Origin: Pseudomonadales bacterium
GTDB taxonomy: Bacteria; Pseudomonadota; Gammaproteobacteria; Pseudomonadales; Azotimanducaceae
DNA length: 64,000 nucleotides
Assembly: GCA_023300545.1 (NCBI GenBank)
Contig: JALZVT010000098.1
Location: 1-64,000, forward strand
Direction: 5' to 3'
Shown here: positions 1-9,393 of the stretch, one piece after another
Layout of the letters: each line of letters starts with the position of its first letter
How positions within the stretch are numbered: the stretch's first letter is position 1
Made by a program: the position numbers and the translations under genes
The notes under the pieces: generated by a model
The model's database searches: none
Told to the model about the DNA's origin: nothing
What the model saw: only the letters and a program-made list of their open reading frames with translations

Positions 1-73
1 ATTGCAAATATGATGTGTAGTTCCGTAGCTTTTTGTCACTTTAGGTAACAAATCGGTTGACCATGACAATGCA

Positions 74-619
74 ATGACTGACCATCAAGGCTTAGATTTT
101 GCGCACACACTCATCGGATCGAGGCCGTGCGGTAATCCGGTTCATCCCTCAGACGACCTAGGGGAGCTACCCGGCGCTATCAGAACATACGAGGCAAACT
201 GGCAATATGCGAGCGTTCCGATGAGACTGATACTGATCGCGATCACACTGATATTTGTGGGCTTTGCCTTGCTCCAGATCGATGATCCTGATTCAGGCGT
301 CTGGCTGTCAATTTACCTCGCTGGCGCCTTTGTCAGTGGAGCGGCGCTGATAGACGGTATTCCTCGCACGCTTAATCGCGTGATTGCGGTCTGCACCATG
401 TTGATGATGTTCTTCTACTTCTTTGGCTTTTTCGAACTCGCACCGACGCTGCACGGCAACTGGTGGCAAAACGAGAGCTCGCGCCATGCGCTTGGTCTGT
501 TGTTTAGCGCCTTCGCCATGATTCCAGTGCTGTCGAGTTACAGTTGCCAATTGAAAGCAACAAGAGCTGACAAAGATCGCCGTTCACCCGCGGTGTTCTC
601 CGCTCCGCCTGCGTCCTAG
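74..619 (+). CDS. Unknown four-helix membrane protein
   Basis: I do not recognise this 181-residue protein. Four hydrophobic stretches are visible at about residues 50-69, 76-96, 103-122 and 138-158, so it is probably an inner-membrane protein with a roughly 48-residue soluble N-terminus. No signal peptide or catalytic motif stands out. The ATG at 74 lacks a clear Shine-Dalgarno sequence, so the start is uncertain. It lies 32 bases before the CitE-like gene on the same strand and could share its transcript. Confidence 0.6.
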   Translation: MTDHQGLDFAHTLIGSRPCGNPVHPSDDLGELPGAIRTYEANWQYASVPMRLILIAITLIFVGFALLQIDDPDSGVWLSIYLAGAFVSGAALIDGIPRTLNRVIAVCTMLMMFFYFFGFFELAPTLHGNWWQNESSRHALGLLFSAFAMIPVLSSYSCQLKATRADKDRRSPAVFSAPPAS

Positions 620-651
620 GTGGGATCGTCATAGGTGGAGTAACAGCCGGA

Positions 652-1578
652 ATGCGTCCAAGACGCTCCGTTCTCTATATGCCTGGCGCTAACGCCCGGG
701 CCCAACAAAAAGCGACGCAACTCGACTGCGATGGACTGATCTTTGATCTTGAAGATGCAGTTGCACCAGCAGCGAAGGCCAGCGCCCGAACAAATATTGT
801 CCATTCGCTAACCACCACCGATTACGGCCGACGCGAGCGTATTGTGCGAGTGAACGGACTCGATACCCCCTGGGGTGCAGCCGACGTTGCTGCACTTGAT
901 GGAGTTGCGCTCGACGCTGTTTTGTTTCCAAAAATAGAATCAGCCGCCATGGTTGATGCTGCGGCTGCAGCTCTTGCCGGCTTGCAGCCGGGTAAAACAG
1001 CCGACGCTAAAGGGCAGCAAGTGCGCCCCCAACTGTGGCTCATGATCGAGTCGCCCCGCAGTATCCTAGCTCTCGAGGCGATAGCCGAGGCGTTGCTGCG
1101 AGCAAATGCTAGCTGCGAGGTTTCTGGAGCGCTTGTGATGGGCACCAGCGATCTGGTGCAAGAGTTACGAGCGCAACACGTTACCAACCGTGAACCGCTG
1201 CTTTTTGCGTTATCAAGAGCCGTAACTGTCGCTCGAGCGCATGGGCTGGATATTCTCGATGGTGTGCATCTCGACTTTCGTAATCTCGATACCTTTCGAA
1301 CCAGTTGTGAGCAGGGGCGGGCACTGGGCTTTGATGGCCGTTCACTGATTCATCCCGGTCAGGTTGAGCTCGCCAACGCAATCTATGGCTTTTCTGACGC
1401 GGTTGTTGAACACGCAAAAGCCGTGTTACGCGTGTGGAATGAGGCCAAGGCCCAAGGGCTGGGTGTTGTTGAGCTGGACGGTCAATTGATCGAAAACCTG
1501 CATGCTCTAGAGGCGCAACGCGTCCTGGCTATGTCGGTAGCCATTGGCTCTCAAGCCATTGAATCCGACCGCGACTAG
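652..1578 (+). CDS. CitE-like CoA ester lyase (HpcH/HpaI aldolase family)
   Basis: A 308-residue TIM-barrel lyase of the HpcH/HpaI-CitE superfamily. These enzymes cleave or form citryl-, malyl- or methylmalyl-CoA type esters with Mg2+. Visible signatures are RSVLYMPG near residues 5-12, the DGLIFDLEDAVAP block at 27-39, the metal-binding Glu of MIESPRS near 131, the Asp of GTSDLV near 164, and GRSLIHPGQV near 227. Length is close to stand-alone CitE homologues. No citrate lyase alpha (CitF) or gamma (CitD) subunit gene is nearby, so a citrate lyase complex is unlikely. Malyl-CoA or a related thioesterase/lyase activity is more plausible, but the substrate cannot be read from sequence. Confidence 0.85.
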   Translation: MRPRRSVLYMPGANARAQQKATQLDCDGLIFDLEDAVAPAAKASARTNIVHSLTTTDYGRRERIVRVNGLDTPWGAADVAALDGVALDAVLFPKIESAAMVDAAAAALAGLQPGKTADAKGQQVRPQLWLMIESPRSILALEAIAEALLRANASCEVSGALVMGTSDLVQELRAQHVTNREPLLFALSRAVTVARAHGLDILDGVHLDFRNLDTFRTSCEQGRALGFDGRSLIHPGQVELANAIYGFSDAVVEHAKAVLRVWNEAKAQGLGVVELDGQLIENLHALEAQRVLAMSVAIGSQAIESDRD

Positions 1579-1748
1579 CTCCCATCTAACCGCTGGCATT
1601 ACCTCGTCGAGATAGGCTTCCAAAGCGTCTAAATAAATACCGACACCGGAAAGGGGTGTTGGCTGTCGTTGTCGCGCCGGACAGCTGGCAGGGTGAAAAT
1701 ACTCTGCTATACCTTAAGTATAAGTCTGACTATGAATCTTTGGTTAGC

Positions 1749-1806
1749 ACCCCGGCGGTAACCCCTTCCCCCTCCCCAGTCCCTTTACCGTCGGGGTCTT
1801 TTCTTC
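1749..1806 (+). terminator. Putative terminator between convergent genes
   Basis: Left arm ACCCCGGCGGTAA (1749-1761) and right arm TTACCGTCGGGGT (1785-1797) pair over 13 bp with one mismatch around a 23-base pyrimidine-rich loop, followed by CTTTTCTT. It sits between the CitE-like gene (plus) and the dikinase-like gene (minus). The long loop is atypical for an intrinsic terminator. Confidence 0.45.
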
Positions 1807-1821
1807 TCGAAGCTGGGAACT

Positions 1822-4347
1822 TTAGGCGAGAATTTCTACCCTGCCGCTTAGGGCGTCCACGTTGACGCGTTCGCCAGTGGCTATTGCCCGGGTGCAATTT
1901 TTGGCCCCCACGACAAAAGGTACGCCCCACTCACGAGCCAGTGTGCTCAGGTGCGACATGTAGCTGCCGCGTTCACACACAACCGCACGCGCGGCGTGAA
2001 CCGCGGCCGCCATGGTGGGGTTGGCAAAAGCCAGCACGAGCACTTCGCCCGGCTGGAAATTAGCGAGATCAGCATCGTTTAATACAACCCGTGCAATGCC
2101 GGTGCTAGTACCTGGCCCAGCGCAACGACCGGTGACTAGATTTGCCGAGGTATCGGGGTTTTCTGTTGGCGGTGTTGCGGGGTCTGTTCTGTCTGGGTTA
2201 TAGCCCAGAGTCCAAATCGCCTTGCTACTACTGCGATCAGCGTGCTGTTCGCGGGCGGCCAGAATGAGAGTGGCTGCATCTGCCGGTGACAGCTGACCGC
2301 TGTCGAGATAGCTTAGATCACTCCAGCTAAGAAAGAACAAATCGCCACGTTGCTGCAATTTACGCTCACTCAACAGGCGGTCTTCAAAGTCGAGCAGTCG
2401 TTTACGCACGAGGAAGAGGGCACGTGCGCTGTAGTGTCGGGCGTCTTCACGCAGACTCAGGTAGTAGCGTATGCGTCGCAACAGGTGATCGATTATGCGT
2501 CGTTGCCAGGGTTTTCGAATGGCCTGATGCAGATCGTCCCGGGCGAGTAACTGCAGGCTGTAGCCATCAACCGTTTCCTGTGTCTTTTCCTGTTTCTTTT
2601 CCTGTTTCTTGGCTTGAATGGAAATCATGGCAAGCAAGGCATTGGGTTGTTCTGTCCAGCGGGGGCTGGCGAGCTCCATTTCGCGTGGCCCGCGATGACC
2701 AAACCGCTGCACAAACTCGCTGAACTGGTTGACGAAGCTGTGATCAGCATGAGTATTGAGCAGTTGATGCAAAGCGAGACCATCCATGGGTTGCGCAAAT
2801 GCCTGACTGAGTTCGGGGGTTTGCGCGACACGGCGACCCAGGGCTGCAATGTCTGCAACCATGGTGTTGCTGAGAGTGTCTGCATTGCCGGTGTACAGCT
2901 GCTGGAGCGTCCCGCTTTCGAGTTCGCGTTTGGCCCAGCGCTTGGTAAGCCGCTGCAGCAAGGCCATCGCCATCAGATAGCGCGCGCTCGACGCGTGCAG
3001 TAGAAACGGTGTACGCCAGGGCGCGCTGAATGCTGAACGGCCACGTGCAAACAGCAGCAGCAGTTCTTTTGCGTTTAAGGCTTTGTTGTCTGCAAGCTTT
3101 TGAGCGTAGTCCCAGAAACCTTCGCGACGCGATTTGGCTAAATTTCTGGAGCCTAACCAAAATGGCAACGCCCAGGGAATATTGGCAAGCCACAGCGGTG
3201 TTTGGCGCAGGAACTTTCCCAGCGAAAAGGGCTGCGTTGCCAGATCTTGTTCGAACAGCAGGCCGCCGGTCAGCTCTGCCGTATCTACTTTGAGTGGCAG
3301 GCGTTTGCTCAGTTTGTCGAAGTCTAGGTACACCCGGCCGTGAATCGTGCGGGCAAAATCTGGTAAAACGGCACTGAGTAAGTCCTCGGTGAGGGGGGTT
3401 AGCGGCTCAGAGAAATTCTCGAGCTGCGGTAGATAGATAACCCATCTGCCAGGTGGCACGCTTTCCGGCTGAAGCTTGGCAGCCGTTACCGGCGTGCTCT
3501 GCAGCAGTACAAGCTCTTCCTGTGCGCTGTTTGGTGCAACAATCGAGAATTCGATGTCTTGCACCCCGCCAAGGATCGATTCGCAGCGCTTCGCCAAGGC
3601 GCCAATTTTTCTGAGCTGTTCCTTGTTAAGGGTCCAGGCCAGTCGTTCGCTTTCACTGACCGTCACGAGCGTGCCAGCGAGGGCGGGATCTAGCTTGTGT
3701 TGCTTACGGCCGCGCTGTTGCTCTTGCACTTTGAAGCCTGGGTCGAGCTTATAGCGGTCGGGATCGGCATTGCCGTCGACCAGAGCGCGCCCGAGACCCC
3801 AGCAGGACTCCACCAGATAGTCGCTCGGCCCACCGCTGTTGATGCCGCCGGTGAAGGCGGCGCCTGAAATGTCAGCGTTGAACATCGGGTGTATCAGCAC
3901 CGCTGCTTCGGGGTTGTTTGCATGCCCGTCGGTCACCTCAAGAGCGGCATTCGCACAGGCAATGATGGCAATAGGCAGGGCATCGCGAGGAACGTAGTAC
4001 TCGCAACTGGGTTGACCCAGCGCGAGTTGGCCTTGGGCAAGCGGCGTCTGGCGGGTACCGGGTCGGGCAACAATTGACGATCGAACTGCAAAAGCCGTGG
4101 TGTCTGGCAGAACCTGATCCAGCCTCTCGTCGAGTTGTGCGAGCAGGGCGGGAGAGAATTCGCGAGTAGCACGTAGGCCCGCGCAGCTCTGCGCACAAAC
4201 AACCAAGCCCTTAATGGCGGGTAGTTGCGCCTTAAGTAGCTCGCCGAGCAGTGCCGCCTTGTTGCCGACCTGATTAACATCGGCTCGGCTGACCTCAGAC
4301 AGGTCAACAACTCCGCGGCATTCGTCAGGTTTGTGTAGCGAATTCAC
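1822..4347 (-). CDS. PEP-synthase/rifampin-phosphotransferase-like dikinase
   Basis: An 841-residue protein with an N-terminal PPDK-type ATP-grasp domain and a C-terminal phosphohistidine swivel domain. N-domain landmarks are KAALLGEL (about 30-37), VRSS (88-91), GLGRALVDG (184-192), QDIEF (263-267) and LQSTPVT (282-288). The swivel domain carries the candidate phospho-acceptor His799 in GSYMSHLSTLARE. The C-terminal PEP/pyruvate-binding barrel of true PEP synthase and PPDK is missing. ATP-grasp, a central roughly 450-residue segment, then a His domain is the known layout of rifampin phosphotransferase (about 870 residues). Transfer of phosphate to an unknown small molecule is inferred. The start overlaps the stop of the NTF2-like gene by 4 bases, so they are co-transcribed. 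A charged KKQE-rich insert lies near residues 579-592. Confidence 0.7.
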   Translation of the reverse strand: MNSLHKPDECRGVVDLSEVSRADVNQVGNKAALLGELLKAQLPAIKGLVVCAQSCAGLRATREFSPALLAQLDERLDQVLPDTTAFAVRSSIVARPGTRQTPLAQGQLALGQPSCEYYVPRDALPIAIIACANAALEVTDGHANNPEAAVLIHPMFNADISGAAFTGGINSGGPSDYLVESCWGLGRALVDGNADPDRYKLDPGFKVQEQQRGRKQHKLDPALAGTLVTVSESERLAWTLNKEQLRKIGALAKRCESILGGVQDIEFSIVAPNSAQEELVLLQSTPVTAAKLQPESVPPGRWVIYLPQLENFSEPLTPLTEDLLSAVLPDFARTIHGRVYLDFDKLSKRLPLKVDTAELTGGLLFEQDLATQPFSLGKFLRQTPLWLANIPWALPFWLGSRNLAKSRREGFWDYAQKLADNKALNAKELLLLFARGRSAFSAPWRTPFLLHASSARYLMAMALLQRLTKRWAKRELESGTLQQLYTGNADTLSNTMVADIAALGRRVAQTPELSQAFAQPMDGLALHQLLNTHADHSFVNQFSEFVQRFGHRGPREMELASPRWTEQPNALLAMISIQAKKQEKKQEKTQETVDGYSLQLLARDDLHQAIRKPWQRRIIDHLLRRIRYYLSLREDARHYSARALFLVRKRLLDFEDRLLSERKLQQRGDLFFLSWSDLSYLDSGQLSPADAATLILAAREQHADRSSSKAIWTLGYNPDRTDPATPPTENPDTSANLVTGRCAGPGTSTGIARVVLNDADLANFQPGEVLVLAFANPTMAAAVHAARAVVCERGSYMSHLSTLAREWGVPFVVGAKNCTRAIATGERVNVDALSGRVEILA
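2573..2608. repeat. Three-copy 12-bp minisatellite inside the dikinase-like gene
   Basis: Two perfect tandem copies of TTTTCCTGTTTC (2585-2596 and 2597-2608) follow one degenerate copy (2573-2584). On the coding strand the unit encodes an in-frame charged tetrapeptide (KKQE/EKKQ register), so copy-number change would not break the frame. Confidence 0.85.
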
Positions 4348-4802
4348 AGGGTAAACTGCGCCCGCCAGATAATAGTTGGTGCGTGCTCAGCGCTGATTTG
4401 AGTCAGGGTGTAGACGTCCATTCCTTGTTCAGTCTGCAGCATCGTTTCGGGTGCTGTGTTGGGTGTAGTAGTTTCGCCAGAAGACGCAGATTGCGAAAAT
4501 CGGTAGTCGATTGCAAACCGCATATGCACCATTGTTGTTATTGCTTCGCCTGTCGTCTGTGGCGAGCTGAAAGGCCAACTCGACTGTTCAGTCACGGTGA
4601 AGCGCTCAACGTAGCAGGCAGCATGGAAATCTTCATAGGTGGCAAGCACAGCTTCCCGTCCCAGCAGGGGTGAGCCCGCATCGGGCGGTAGCAGCACGAC
4701 ATCTTGATGGTACAACTGCCCAAGCGTCGTGTAATCACGGCTCAGCCAGGCGTCGTTTAGATGTTGTAGAAACTGTTCAACCTGAGTTGAGGTCATAGGC
4801 AC
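4344..4802 (-). CDS. NTF2-like / SnoaL-fold protein
   Basis: A 152-residue protein whose layout fits the DUF4440/SnoaL NTF2-like fold: N-terminal helices (VEQFLQHLNDAWLSRDY), then YHQDVVLLPPDAGSPLLG, a typical strand-turn of this family, and a C-terminal WRAQFTL strand. No signal peptide is visible. Members are small cone-shaped proteins acting as enzymes or binding partners, and activity cannot be predicted. Its stop codon overlaps the ATG of the downstream dikinase-like gene (ATGA), which indicates translational coupling and a joint role. The gap to the RND pump gene upstream is 83 bases, so all four minus-strand genes might be one transcript. Confidence 0.65.
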   Translation of the reverse strand: MPMTSTQVEQFLQHLNDAWLSRDYTTLGQLYHQDVVLLPPDAGSPLLGREAVLATYEDFHAACYVERFTVTEQSSWPFSSPQTTGEAITTMVHMRFAIDYRFSQSASSGETTTPNTAPETMLQTEQGMDVYTLTQISAEHAPTIIWRAQFTL

Positions 4803-4885
4803 AGCGGCTCGGCGGGAAGCGGCCGGAGTCTAACATGTGTTTAGTAGCTTGCGCAGTAGGGAGATCAGCCGCGCACGCTGGGCCA

Positions 4886-7800
4886 TTAAACCGCGTCTGC
4901 GAGCTGTGCTCTGCGCGTCTGCCAGTTTCGGTAGCGACGCCGAACACCGCGGTATACCTGGTGCAACTGGTGGGGCAGGGCGAGCATCGCTGGAGTTGCT
5001 ACCAGGGTGAGCAAGGTAGCGAAGGTGAGCCCTGAGACAATGGCTTGTGACAGCGGTACCCAGAACGACGACAGCTGGCCGCCATAGACGATAGAACGGT
5101 TGATGAAGTCGATGCTGTAGTTGCTGGCAAGAGGTAATAGGCCAAACACGGTTGTCACTGTCGTGAGCATGACGGGGCGAAGGCGTTGGGCGCCGGTTCG
5201 AACAATCAACGCCACGTAGTCGAGCTCGGGGTGCTCTCGTTTCAGGTGGTTGTAGGTGTCGATCAAAACAATATTGTTGTTGACGACAATACCCGCCAGC
5301 GCCACAACACCCACGCCGGTAAGAATGGCACTGAAGGTGCTGTCGGTTATGAGCAGACCAAGCAACACACCGGCAGTAGACAGGACCACCGCAAACAGAA
5401 TGAGAACAGATTGGTAAATGTTGTTGAACTGGGTGACCAGCAAAATGAACATGAGCAACAAGCTCATACCAAAAGCGAAGAAGACAAACGCGAACACTTC
5501 GGCCTGCTCTTCGTTTTCGCCGCGGAAGGCGATCGTCATGCTTGGGTCCCAGTCTTGTTTCTGGATCCAAGCTTCGATCACGGGGACCATATCTGACGCT
5601 AGAATATCGGGGGCAAGATTGGCGCGTAGCGTCTCAACCGGTGTTCCGTCTATGCGTTCGTTGGTATCGACGTTGGGCATGGCCTTGCGGCTGACAAAGT
5701 TGGTGATCGGCACCAACCCTTGTGGCGTCGAGATGCGCAGGGTATCCAGAGCGCCCACTCCGCGATCTGCGTAGGGGAAGCGAACTCTAATGTCGACAGG
5801 TTCTTCTGCGTCGTCAGGGCGATACTCGCCGACTTTCACCCCGTTGGTGAGCATTTGTACAGCCACACCAACCTGCAGAACGTCTGCTCCGTACAGGGAC
5901 GCCTGGGCTCGGTCGACTGACAGTTCCCACTCAATGCCGGGTAACGATCGAGAATCGGAGATCTCGCGCAGCTCAGGGAGCGTGTCGACAAAAGCACGGA
6001 CACGCGCTACGGCGGGTTCGAGCAGGTCGCGGTTTTTGGCAGAAAACTGAATGCTGATGGGCTTGCCGGCCGGTGGCCCTTGCTCCATTTCTTGAATTTC
6101 GACGCCAATTCCTGGGATGCCGGCGGTGCGTTGCCGAATTTCTTCCAGAACGGCATCGCCACCCCGTTCGCGCTCGCTTTCCGGTTGCATTTCAATGAAG
6201 GCGCCGCCGATGCGATCAAGATCTCGGGTGTTGGAGCCTGGTGTTACCGCGTAGGTATTGATCGACTTGATGTCAGCAACTTGCAAGATGCGCTCTTCGA
6301 CATCTAACACCATGGTATTGGTTTCTTCGATCGACAGGTTGCCGCGGGATTTGATGAACACCTGCGCGTATTGGGGCTCGGCGTCAGAAAAGAACACAGT
6401 GCCTTTACCGTACTCGCCATAAGCCGTGAAGCACGCAAATACGATGCCCAAGGTAAGAATCATCGTAACGCTGGCGTAGCGCGTGGCGTACTGCAGCACT
6501 TTTGCGTACAGGCCGGTCAGATTGCGCAGGCGAGTTGGATCGCCGTTTTCCAGTTCAGCCAGGTTGGCCATGTGTTTCTTGTCTTTGATTTCGGCTTTGC
6601 CAAACAGGGCGCCAAGTGTGGGGCAAAATACGAGAGCGAAGAGCAATGACCCCATGAGTACGGTGAACACGGTGATAGGCAAGAAGCTCATGAACTTGCC
6701 CGCAACACCTGGCATAAACATAAGGGGTAGAAATGCAGCCAGTGTTGTTGCTATTGAGGCCGTCACTGGCCAAAACATGCGCTTTGCCGCCAGGGTGTAG
6801 GCGGCGCGTGAATCGAAGCCTTCCATCATTTTTCGGTCAGCGTATTCGGTGACCACAATCGCGCCATCGATTAGCATGCCCAGGCCGAGCAACATGCCAA
6901 ACATCACCATGAAGTTGAAAGTGAAGCCGAGTAGATAGATGAAAATCAACGAGAACAGAAAAGACACCGGAATAGACGCGCCCACGATGAGTCCGCTGCG
7001 CAGGCCCATGGCCGCCACGACCAGCACCATAACTAGTGCAAGTGCCGTGATGATGTTGCCTTCTAGCTCGGTGACTTGGGCGATGGCAAACGGGCCCTGG
7101 TCTGAGGTGTAAAACACATTCACGCTACTAGGAATGTCTTTCTTTATACGTTCAATAACCGCCTTGGCTGCGTTGATTGTGCTAATGGTGTTGGCTTTGC
7201 CGCGTTTCGACAACTCTAATGAGATGCCACGCTTGCCGTTGATTCGGGAGTAGGTGGTTCGGTCTTTGAAGGTGCGGCGAATAGTGGCAACGTCGCGCAA
7301 GGTGACCACGGTCTCGCCCGAGTTTTTTACCGGCAGATCAAAAATGTCGGTGGCGGTTTCGATAACGCTGGGCACTTTAACCGAGAAACGGCCTTCGCCT
7401 TTGTCGATGGCGCCAGCGGGAATCAGGCGGTTGTTGCGCAGCACGGTGTTGATGAGCTGCTCGTTGGAGATGTTGTATGACTCGAGTTTAGCCGGGTCAA
7501 TTATCGCTTCTAGCAGTTCTTCGCGCGCGCCCCTGAGGTTTGCTTCCAGAATGCCAGGTAGGGTTTCGATCTCTTCTTTAGCACGCTGAGCAACGTTGTA
7601 CAGCACCCTCTCCGGGACGTTGTCGCCTGTGAAATTAATTTGCAGTACGGGAAAATCAGCGGTGGTTGCTTCGGTGATCACAGGCTCTTCAGCCGTATCA
7701 GGCATCTCGGGGCGGGCGCGATCGATGGCTTCGCGCACATCGATAGAAGCTTGATCGAGGTCCATGTCGACGTCGAACTCCACGAACATAGTGGCGAGCC

Positions 7801-8062
7801 CTTCGCTGGCGTAACCCTTTATTTCTTCGACGCCGTCGAGCGAGCGCAATTCCAACTCCATCGGCATGACCATCAGACGCTCAGCGTCTTCTGGTGAAAT
7901 GCCTTCGTGGAAGACATTGACGATGTAGAAGGGGACCTGGATATATGGGTCAGATTCCACCGGGATGACCTGGCGCGCAGCGATGCCGGTTATCACTACC
8001 ATGAACATGATGAGTAGGGTGGTGCGGTAGCGGCTGACCGCGGCGTCGATCAGTGAGTTCAT
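4886..8062 (-). CDS. RND efflux transporter, inner-membrane pump
   Basis: A 1,058-residue resistance-nodulation-division transporter, the proton-driven pump of a tripartite efflux system. It shows the N-terminal helix followed by a large periplasmic loop, the helix cluster around GMLLGLGMLIDGAIVVTEY with a single Asp (AcrB has an Asp pair there), a second periplasmic loop, and the C-terminal helix set with ALAGIVVNNNIVLID in place of the AcrB Lys940 region. These variants are common in RND branches outside the AcrB group. The ATG overlaps the adaptor stop by 4 bases (ATGA). No TolC-type outer-membrane channel gene is present in the window. Substrate is unknown. Confidence 0.93.
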   Translation of the reverse strand: MNSLIDAAVSRYRTTLLIMFMVVITGIAARQVIPVESDPYIQVPFYIVNVFHEGISPEDAERLMVMPMELELRSLDGVEEIKGYASEGLATMFVEFDVDMDLDQASIDVREAIDRARPEMPDTAEEPVITEATTADFPVLQINFTGDNVPERVLYNVAQRAKEEIETLPGILEANLRGAREELLEAIIDPAKLESYNISNEQLINTVLRNNRLIPAGAIDKGEGRFSVKVPSVIETATDIFDLPVKNSGETVVTLRDVATIRRTFKDRTTYSRINGKRGISLELSKRGKANTISTINAAKAVIERIKKDIPSSVNVFYTSDQGPFAIAQVTELEGNIITALALVMVLVVAAMGLRSGLIVGASIPVSFLFSLIFIYLLGFTFNFMVMFGMLLGLGMLIDGAIVVTEYADRKMMEGFDSRAAYTLAAKRMFWPVTASIATTLAAFLPLMFMPGVAGKFMSFLPITVFTVLMGSLLFALVFCPTLGALFGKAEIKDKKHMANLAELENGDPTRLRNLTGLYAKVLQYATRYASVTMILTLGIVFACFTAYGEYGKGTVFFSDAEPQYAQVFIKSRGNLSIEETNTMVLDVEERILQVADIKSINTYAVTPGSNTRDLDRIGGAFIEMQPESERERGGDAVLEEIRQRTAGIPGIGVEIQEMEQGPPAGKPISIQFSAKNRDLLEPAVARVRAFVDTLPELREISDSRSLPGIEWELSVDRAQASLYGADVLQVGVAVQMLTNGVKVGEYRPDDAEEPVDIRVRFPYADRGVGALDTLRISTPQGLVPITNFVSRKAMPNVDTNERIDGTPVETLRANLAPDILASDMVPVIEAWIQKQDWDPSMTIAFRGENEEQAEVFAFVFFAFGMSLLLMFILLVTQFNNIYQSVLILFAVVLSTAGVLLGLLITDSTFSAILTGVGVVALAGIVVNNNIVLIDTYNHLKREHPELDYVALIVRTGAQRLRPVMLTTVTTVFGLLPLASNYSIDFINRSIVYGGQLSSFWVPLSQAIVSGLTFATLLTLVATPAMLALPHQLHQVYRGVRRRYRNWQTRRAQLADAV

Positions 8063-9258
8063 GAGGCAGCTACGGTGTTGGCGCCCAGTTGAGTTGCGTT
8101 GCTGGTATTTGCCGCCTCGCTATCCGGGGTGTTGTTGTCTTTGGCTGGAGTGCTAGAGGCGGGCATGGTTGGGGCCGATTCGAAGACTGCCTCAACCTGC
8201 TCGTCCGGTACCACTAGCTCTTGACCCACTGTGATGATCCGTGCGACGTCCGGCAGACCGGTTACCCAAGCGCCAGAGCCAGCATCATCAATGATCGTAA
8301 TGTTGTTCCAGATGACGTGGTTGTCTTCTGACAGGGTGCGTACGCCGATGTTGCCAGCCGTGTCGAGCGCCAACAGGGCTGGAGAAATTATGTGGGCACG
8401 CACGTCGCCAATCGGCAGCTTAATCTGGGCGGTTAGACCACTGCGAATATTGTAGTCGTCATTGGGTACTGCAACTTCCATCAGGTAGGTGCGGGTGTCT
8501 GAGTCGCTTTGGCGACCAATAAAGCTCACGGTGCCTGCAAGCGTTGTGTTGTCGCCCAGGGCAGCTGTGGCGACTCCACCAACGGTTAAGCTTGCAACAT
8601 CGCGTTCGGAAACTCGACCAACTATCAACATGGGGTCAAGGTCGATAACGGTCGCGCAGGGAGCGCCAGGTTGTAGGTAGTCGCCGATTTCAGCGTGGGT
8701 GTTTTCGATGATGCCGTCGAAAGGCGCGCGGATGTAGGTGCGTGCGATCGCGAGTTTTGCACGTTCGACGCTGGCTTGGGTGGTGGCTAAGCGGGCACGG
8801 ATGCGGGCGATATCAGATTCAGCCTGGAAACCTTTTGCCTTCATACGCTGTGCGCCGTCGTAATCGATGCTGGCCTGGTTGAACCCCTCACGTGCTTCGG
8901 TGAGTGAGGCATTGCGGTCTTCTACGGCCAAGCGACACAGCAGAGCCCCCGCTTCAACGCGCTGACCTTTTTCGGCGGGGCGGGATTCGACGCGCCCTTG
9001 GGTTTCTGCTTTGACGTCGACGCTGCGCTTGTTTTCAGTGCGACCGCGAACAACAACCGAGGCCGTGTAGGTCTGTGCTTGGGATATGCGGGCGCGAACC
9101 TTTGTGGGGGCGCGGTCCTCGGCGGCGGCGTCTGACTCGGTGTTCAACTCGGCGAGCGTGGCGTGCTTAACGGGATCGCCCTTGTCCAGCTGGCCAGAAA
9201 ACAACCACAGGCCAATGGCCAAGGCAATCAGGGTTGCGATGATATAGGTCTTGCGCAT
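8059..9258 (-). CDS. RND periplasmic adaptor (membrane fusion protein)
   Basis: A 399-residue HlyD/MFP-family adaptor linking the RND pump to an outer-membrane channel. Residues about 4-24 form a membrane anchor. Next come the split lipoyl half-motif RVESRPAEKGQRVEAGALL, an alpha-hairpin, the second half FDGIIENTHAEIGDYLQPGAP, and beta-barrel domains. The last 45 or so residues are low-complexity, rich in Ser, Thr, Ala and Asn, which is unusual for the family and probably disordered. It is first in the operon, directly upstream of and overlapping the pump gene. Confidence 0.92.
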   Translation of the reverse strand: MRKTYIIATLIALAIGLWLFSGQLDKGDPVKHATLAELNTESDAAAEDRAPTKVRARISQAQTYTASVVVRGRTENKRSVDVKAETQGRVESRPAEKGQRVEAGALLCRLAVEDRNASLTEAREGFNQASIDYDGAQRMKAKGFQAESDIARIRARLATTQASVERAKLAIARTYIRAPFDGIIENTHAEIGDYLQPGAPCATVIDLDPMLIVGRVSERDVASLTVGGVATAALGDNTTLAGTVSFIGRQSDSDTRTYLMEVAVPNDDYNIRSGLTAQIKLPIGDVRAHIISPALLALDTAGNIGVRTLSEDNHVIWNNITIIDDAGSGAWVTGLPDVARIITVGQELVVPDEQVEAVFESAPTMPASSTPAKDNNTPDSEAANTSNATQLGANTVAAS

Positions 9259-9393
9259 GCTGGATTTCCGCTGTCGTCGGATAGGGTCGGTGTTGGTAGA
9301 AAAAGCGAGTGCGATTTTTCCACTCGTTCACGGCCAAAAACGTTAATCGGTTCGCGATCAAGTGGATGTGAACCGCTCACTCACGATCACGAG

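Noticed and set aside
4830-5570. 246-codon frame on the same strand as the RND pump but out of register
   Set aside because: Arg/His/Cys-rich shadow translation; the pump frame continues through with conserved helices.
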